Assembly: GCA_031460455.1 (NCBI GenBank) | Contig: JAVKTQ010000005.1 | Span: 62,001 to 126,000, forward strand | DNA length: 64,000 nt | Reading direction: 5' to 3' | Source of the DNA: Sporomusaceae bacterium | Lineage (GTDB): Bacteria > Bacillota > Negativicutes > Sporomusales > UBA7701 | In this document: piece by piece, positions 60,719 through 64,000 of the stretch | How positions within the stretch are numbered: the first letter of the stretch is position 1 | Layout: every line of letters begins with the position of its first letter | Program-made: the position numbers and the translations under genes | The notes under the pieces: generated by a model | What the model was told of the DNA's origin: nothing | The model's database searches: none | What the model saw: the letters and a program-made list of their open reading frames with translations, nothing else

Positions 60719-61392
60719 TTACCGTATTTGGCATCGCCCTTACGCTGGCCTGCTATGTTTTCTTCAGGCAGCTTTATTTGCAGTACCGCAATCCGCTGAT
60801 CAACGTCGTAGTTCTCAGCATGACGGTTATCATCGCCGTCCTGCTGCTGTGCGGGCTGACATTCGAGGACTATAAACAAGGCGAGGCCATCATGACATAT
60901 CTGCTTGGCCCGGCCACGGTGGCCCTCGCCGTTCCGCTCTATAAAAACCGGCATTTGGTCAGGCAATATATGTGGGCCATTCTGGCGGGCGTGGGGCTCG
61001 GCTCGATCGCGTCGATGGCGACCGCCTTACTTATCGCCAGGCTTGGCGGCCTGCCCAAAGAGGTGATTATCTCGTTAGTCCCCAAGTCCGCGACCATACC
61101 CTTTGCCGCCCCGATTGCCCAGCTGCTGGGGGGCGATCCCGCCCTGGCGACGGCTTTCGTCGTTGCCACCGGAACCTTCGGTGCGCTGCTCGGCCTGCCG
61201 ATCTTGACCTGGCTCAAGATCAAAAACCCGGTGGCCCGCGGGCTGGCGATGGGCACGGTAGCCCACGGCCAGGGCACGGCCATGGCGCTGACCGAAGGGG
61301 AACAGCAAGGGGCAATGGCCGGCATGGCGATGGGCCTGGCCGGTGTATTCACCTCACTCATCGCGCCGATTTTGATCCCCATATTAATATAA
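60706..61392 (+). CDS. cidB: CidB/LrgB-family membrane protein
   Basis: A 228-residue protein with about seven membrane helices: YLLGPATVALAVPLYKNR, then SLVPKSATIPFAAPIAQLLGG, and AMGTVAHGQGTAMALTEGEQQGA, all typical of LrgB. Partner of the preceding gene. The GTG at 60706 has AAGGAGG 7 nt upstream and lies inside the end of cidA, so the two are translationally coupled. Confidence 0.88.
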   Translation: MQQLITVFGIALTLACYVFFRQLYLQYRNPLINVVVLSMTVIIAVLLLCGLTFEDYKQGEAIMTYLLGPATVALAVPLYKNRHLVRQYMWAILAGVGLGSIASMATALLIARLGGLPKEVIISLVPKSATIPFAAPIAQLLGGDPALATAFVVATGTFGALLGLPILTWLKIKNPVARGLAMGTVAHGQGTAMALTEGEQQGAMAGMAMGLAGVFTSLIAPILIPILI

Positions 61393-61487
61393 GAAGCGCT
61401 CTTTGCGAGGCACATATAGCCGGCTCAACTTGCCGCTATCTTAGCGAAGACTACGCAAACCGACATCTAGCTTCCCCGCCTTTGCGG

Positions 61488-61692
61488 GGGGCGCAGCCTT
61501 TTGCTCCGATGCTCCGGCCGAACGCGCCGTAAGCAGGCACACGCCGCTTTAGCGGCGATGTGATCGCTTATGCCGGCAAGGCGAAAGGCTCGCGCCGACA
61601 CAGCCGTACCGTCGCCAACAGTCGTCCGTGACTGATGGCTCCTCGCCCGGCCGTCCATGGCCGGGCGTACGTTCGTGTACCCGCAAGGGGCA
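61488..61692 (-). ncRNA. TwoAYGGAY-like structured RNA element, copy 6
   Basis: On the minus strand the loops are ATGGAC (61653-61658, stem CGCCCGGCC/GGCCGGGCG) and ACGGAC (61624-61629, stem CAGTC/GACTG), with the inner stem ACGAACGTAC and GTACGGCTGTGT around them. The 43-nt module is at 61529-61571. The outer stem is not clear; a hairpin GTTCTAGGCGC/GCGCCAAGAAC replaces the usual left part at 61701-61728. It lies 3' of the amidase gene in the same direction. Confidence 0.65.
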
Positions 61693-61757
61693 GGCCGCAG
61701 TTCTAGGCGCTAAAGCGCCAAGAACTTGCGCACTTCAGACTGTGCGTCAAAACAATA

Positions 61758-62402
61758 TTATTGGCAAAGGAAGTAGTTGACAATGCCGTTTAAAATGCCC
61801 TCCGCTATCAAGCTTTGATAGCAGTCATCCATAAGACATATTGCTTCAGCAAGATTGGACAGATAACCCATTTCGATCAATGCCGCGGGCATGTCATTAT
61901 GAACAAGCACATAAAAATTGGCCGGGCTGACACCATTGTCAACCGCGCAGGTTTCATTCACCAGAGCAGTTTGGATAGTGCAGGCGAGGCCGGAAGAACG
62001 CCCTTCCGGGAAGTAACTGGCAACACCAGTGAGATTGATATTGGGTACATCGTCAACGTGTAGGCTTACGAAGATATCCCCGGCGGACTTCTTCGCAATG
62101 TCCACTCTGGCCTGGAGATCGGCTTCAAGAGTCGAGCCGACCGGCGCCGCGCTTACGTCACGCGTTCGCGTCATAACAACCTTAGCGCCTAACTGCGTCA
62201 GTTTTTTGCGTAGCTTAAGAGCGACCGCAAGGTTAATATCAGATTCCCGGAACCCGTAGTGTACGCCTCCCGAAAAAGTACCTCCATGACCAGGGTCGAG
62301 GACAACGACTTTATTCAATAATGGCTGTGACACTTTCCCGCAGCCACAGTCGCGACCGCTGACATATTGTTGATGCCAGACATCACAGTGCCACATTCTC
62401 AT
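61758..62402 (-). CDS. N-acetylmuramoyl-L-alanine amidase (Amidase_3)
   Basis: A 214-residue zinc amidase: VVVLDPGHGGTFSGGVHYGF (Zn-ligand His), RESDINLAVALKL (Zn-ligand Glu), VSLHVDDV (Zn-ligand His) and ALIEMGYLSN (catalytic Glu). It cuts the MurNAc-L-Ala bond. No normal signal peptide is visible; instead the N-terminus carries CDVWHQQYVSGRDCGCG, so it may be a spore or lysis amidase that leaves the cell another way. GGGGGA precedes the ATG. Less GC-rich than neighbours. Confidence 0.87.
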   Translation of the reverse strand: MRMWHCDVWHQQYVSGRDCGCGKVSQPLLNKVVVLDPGHGGTFSGGVHYGFRESDINLAVALKLRKKLTQLGAKVVMTRTRDVSAAPVGSTLEADLQARVDIAKKSAGDIFVSLHVDDVPNINLTGVASYFPEGRSSGLACTIQTALVNETCAVDNGVSPANFYVLVHNDMPAALIEMGYLSNLAEAICLMDDCYQSLIAEGILNGIVNYFLCQ

Positions 62403-62891
62403 TCCCCCAACATGCTTCTTGCTTTATATTATGTTAAGAGGCATAAGAAGGTTCCGGCAGCTGAGTCACCAAAGATCCGAAAGAGCGGAAGAAAGCCCGG
62501 CATTAGGCCGGGCTCTGTAGGACTCGCTCAAAGGTACAAAAGCAATCCTAAATAGGATGGATTTGCAAGGCTATAAATCGCCTCCACCATGCAAATCCCC
62601 TCATAATACAAAATCATGTCAAGCCTCGTTTTCCGCCACAAAGCGGACTGCAGGGCTTGTTTTTTGTGATTATCCACTGAATCATTTTGCAGCCGAAATA
62701 ACCAGCTCTATAAATGCCAATTCAGTTCCATTAGTAGAATTAGCAAGAGGGGTGGCGGAGATATCTCATGGTATCTCATCCACCATTGATATATCTACAA
62801 ATTTACTGACTACGGAATATAAGCTGAACTAAAATATGCCGAGGACTTAATTCACGATAAAAAGCCTTCAGAAGCACTATAGTTTTTAAAC
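62403..62891. other. intergenic DNA without a convincing gene
   Basis: This AT-richer stretch holds two hairpins: AGCCCGG/CCGGGCT (62494-62514), and a terminator-like CAAGCC/GGCTTG with an inner TCCGC/GCGGA stem and a seven-T tail (62620-62666). Open frames across it have no ribosome site or protein-like composition. Confidence 0.5.
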
Positions 62892-64000
62892 AAATTATCG
62901 ATTACAAAGAGCCTACCGGCCCTTGCCAAGCACAAAGAGGCTGCCAAGCACATCTTGGCAGCCTTTTTTGTATTCCACCCCCGCGAGGCATACAGACCAT
63001 CGCTAACGCCGCTTTCACCCAAGAAGGGAGGGTCACCCCCAAAAACACAAAATTCCGGTCTTGCCCACCCCCGCCAACCCACTCCCCGCATCCCAACCCC
63101 CCACCCCCGCATCCCACCCGCCCAACCCTTACCCTCGCAGTCTCCCCACTCTCAAATATGAACTCTCCCTAACCACACTCTACCAAGCCACTCGCGGAAA
63201 ATCATTACTTGCCGCTGTAAATTATCGATTATAAAGAGCCTACCGGCCCTTGCCACGCACAAAAAGGCTGCCAAGAACACCTTGGCAGCCTCGTCATATT
63301 CCCGACCCTCCACGCGAGGCATACAGACGCTAATGCCGCTTTCACCCAAGAAGGGAGGGCCACCCCCAAAAACACAAAATTCCGGTCTTGCCACCCCCGC
63401 CAACCCACTCCAAGCATCCCAACCCCAAACCCCAAAACACCAAAACCCCAAAACCCCGCCTCCCAGAACCCCGCCCCCCCAAAAAAACCTACCGTCGCAG
63501 TCTCCACATCCTCAAAAAATTACTCTCCTATCACCATACCCTGCAACACCACCCACGGAAACTCATTACTTGCCGCTGTAAATTATCGATTACAAAGAGC
63601 CTACCGGCCCTTGCAACGCCCCCAAAACGCTGCCAAGAACACCTTGGCAGCCTCGTCATATTCCCGGCCACCCCCGCGAGGCATACAGACCATCGCTAAC
63701 GCCGCTTTCACCCAAGAAGGGGAGGAGGGTCACCCCCAAAAACACAAAATTCTGGTCTTGCCCACCCCCACCAACCCATTAACGCCACCTCACCGCCCTC
63801 TACAAGCATTCCTGCCTACCCATCGCCCATCCCGGCCCCTTTCACATCGCCCACCCATCGCCGTTCCCTTCGCCTATCCCATCAATTCTCTACCTCATTC
63901 CCTCCCCCAAAGAGAATTATTCTCCCTATCACTACCCTGCAACACCACCCGCGGAAACTCATTACTTGCCGCTGTAAATTATCGATTACAAAGAACCTAC
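62892..64000. repeat. tandem array of long C-rich repeats
   Basis: Units begin at 62892, 63219, 63580 and 63976 (spacing 327, 361 and 396 bp; the last is cut by the window edge). Each starts with AAATTATCGATTA and the word GCCTACCGGCCCTTGC, then a GGCTGCCAAG-type hairpin, then a block containing CACCCAAGAAGG and AAAACACAAAATTC. The middle is a C-rich, G-poor stretch that differs between units; each ends CATTACTTGCCGCTGT. Frames on either strand vary between units and are not believable genes. Confidence 0.8.

Noticed and set aside
9389-61692. Insertion sequences carrying a transposase
   Set aside because: None of the dispersed elements contains an open frame resembling a transposase, and none has the terminal repeats of a known IS family.
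62557-62832. A 91-residue plus-strand frame before the repeat array
   Set aside because: No ribosome site, a terminator-like hairpin inside the frame, and no protein-like pattern.
62852-63507. Similar minus-strand frames repeated in each C-rich repeat unit (sharing RPEFCVFGG and ARAGRLF words)
   Set aside because: The resemblance comes from the conserved part of the DNA repeat; frames shift between units, lack ribosome sites and have different ends.
62892-64000. CRISPR array
   Set aside because: Units are over 300 bp with conserved flanks and variable middles, not short repeats with uniform spacers, and no cas gene is nearby.

Overview
The window is GC-rich, gene-dense bacterial DNA. It looks like a spore-forming, anaerobic, diderm Firmicute of the Negativicutes (Sporomusaceae-like). 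The low-GC-type Firmicutes content includes NiaR with nadABC, a CidA/CidB pair, an L,D-transpeptidase with a PG-binding domain, and CBO0543, DUF2935 and DUF3231 proteins. An AsmA-type protein and a likely outer-membrane beta-barrel point to a second membrane. HydE and several oxygen-sensitive radical SAM enzymes point to anaerobiosis. The assignment is inferred from gene content; no rRNA or tRNA gene was seen.

Layout. 1-9.4 kb: a truncated aconitase-family gene, a VOC protein, two nitroreductases, a DUF218/YdcF-like protein, AsmA, a cluster of tiny proteins, a HAD protein, a B3/4-domain protein, and a LemA plus TPM pair. 9.9-15.7 kb: a catabolic locus with a DASS anion transporter, a PrpR-like sigma-54 activator, a class III CoA-transferase and an HMG-CoA-lyase-type enzyme, with two sigma-54 promoters. 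16-25 kb: a two-P-loop ATPase, hydE, cysK, a chemoreceptor, an MFS transporter, a His/Cys-rich secreted protein, and a divergent ankyrin-DsbA fusion. 25-38 kb: envelope genes, a diguanylate cyclase, a MarR/MFS pair with twin operators, small enzymes, and a lower-GC block (TPR protein, trypsin-like protease, secreted repeat protein) between a P1 peptidase and uvsE, marked by duplicated gene ends. 38.6-41.6 kb: a four-gene CXXX-repeat RiPP-like operon (radical SAM enzyme, second maturase, accessory protein, Tat-signal precursor with 16 cysteines spaced every four residues). 42-50 kb: a decayed GGDEF/EAL gene, ctpA, a 2Fe-2S protein plus fumarate-reductase-like flavoprotein, YkgJ, TauE, a CZB chemoreceptor, and YetF. 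51.8-55.8 kb: niaR and nadABC. 56-62.4 kb: an amidotransferase behind a leader terminator, a TPR lipoprotein, a PAS-HD-GYP protein, cidAB, and an amidase. The right end is an array of roughly 330-400 bp C-rich tandem repeats.

The most striking non-coding signal is a set of dispersed structured elements in intergenic DNA. Six carry paired hairpins with AYGGAC loops and compensatory stem changes, fitting the orphan TwoAYGGAY RNA motif as I remember it. All six lie directly 3' of a gene and in its orientation. Five others are long imperfect palindromes with a conserved core and copy-specific, perfectly paired outer stems. A 43-nt hairpin module is nested in members of both families.
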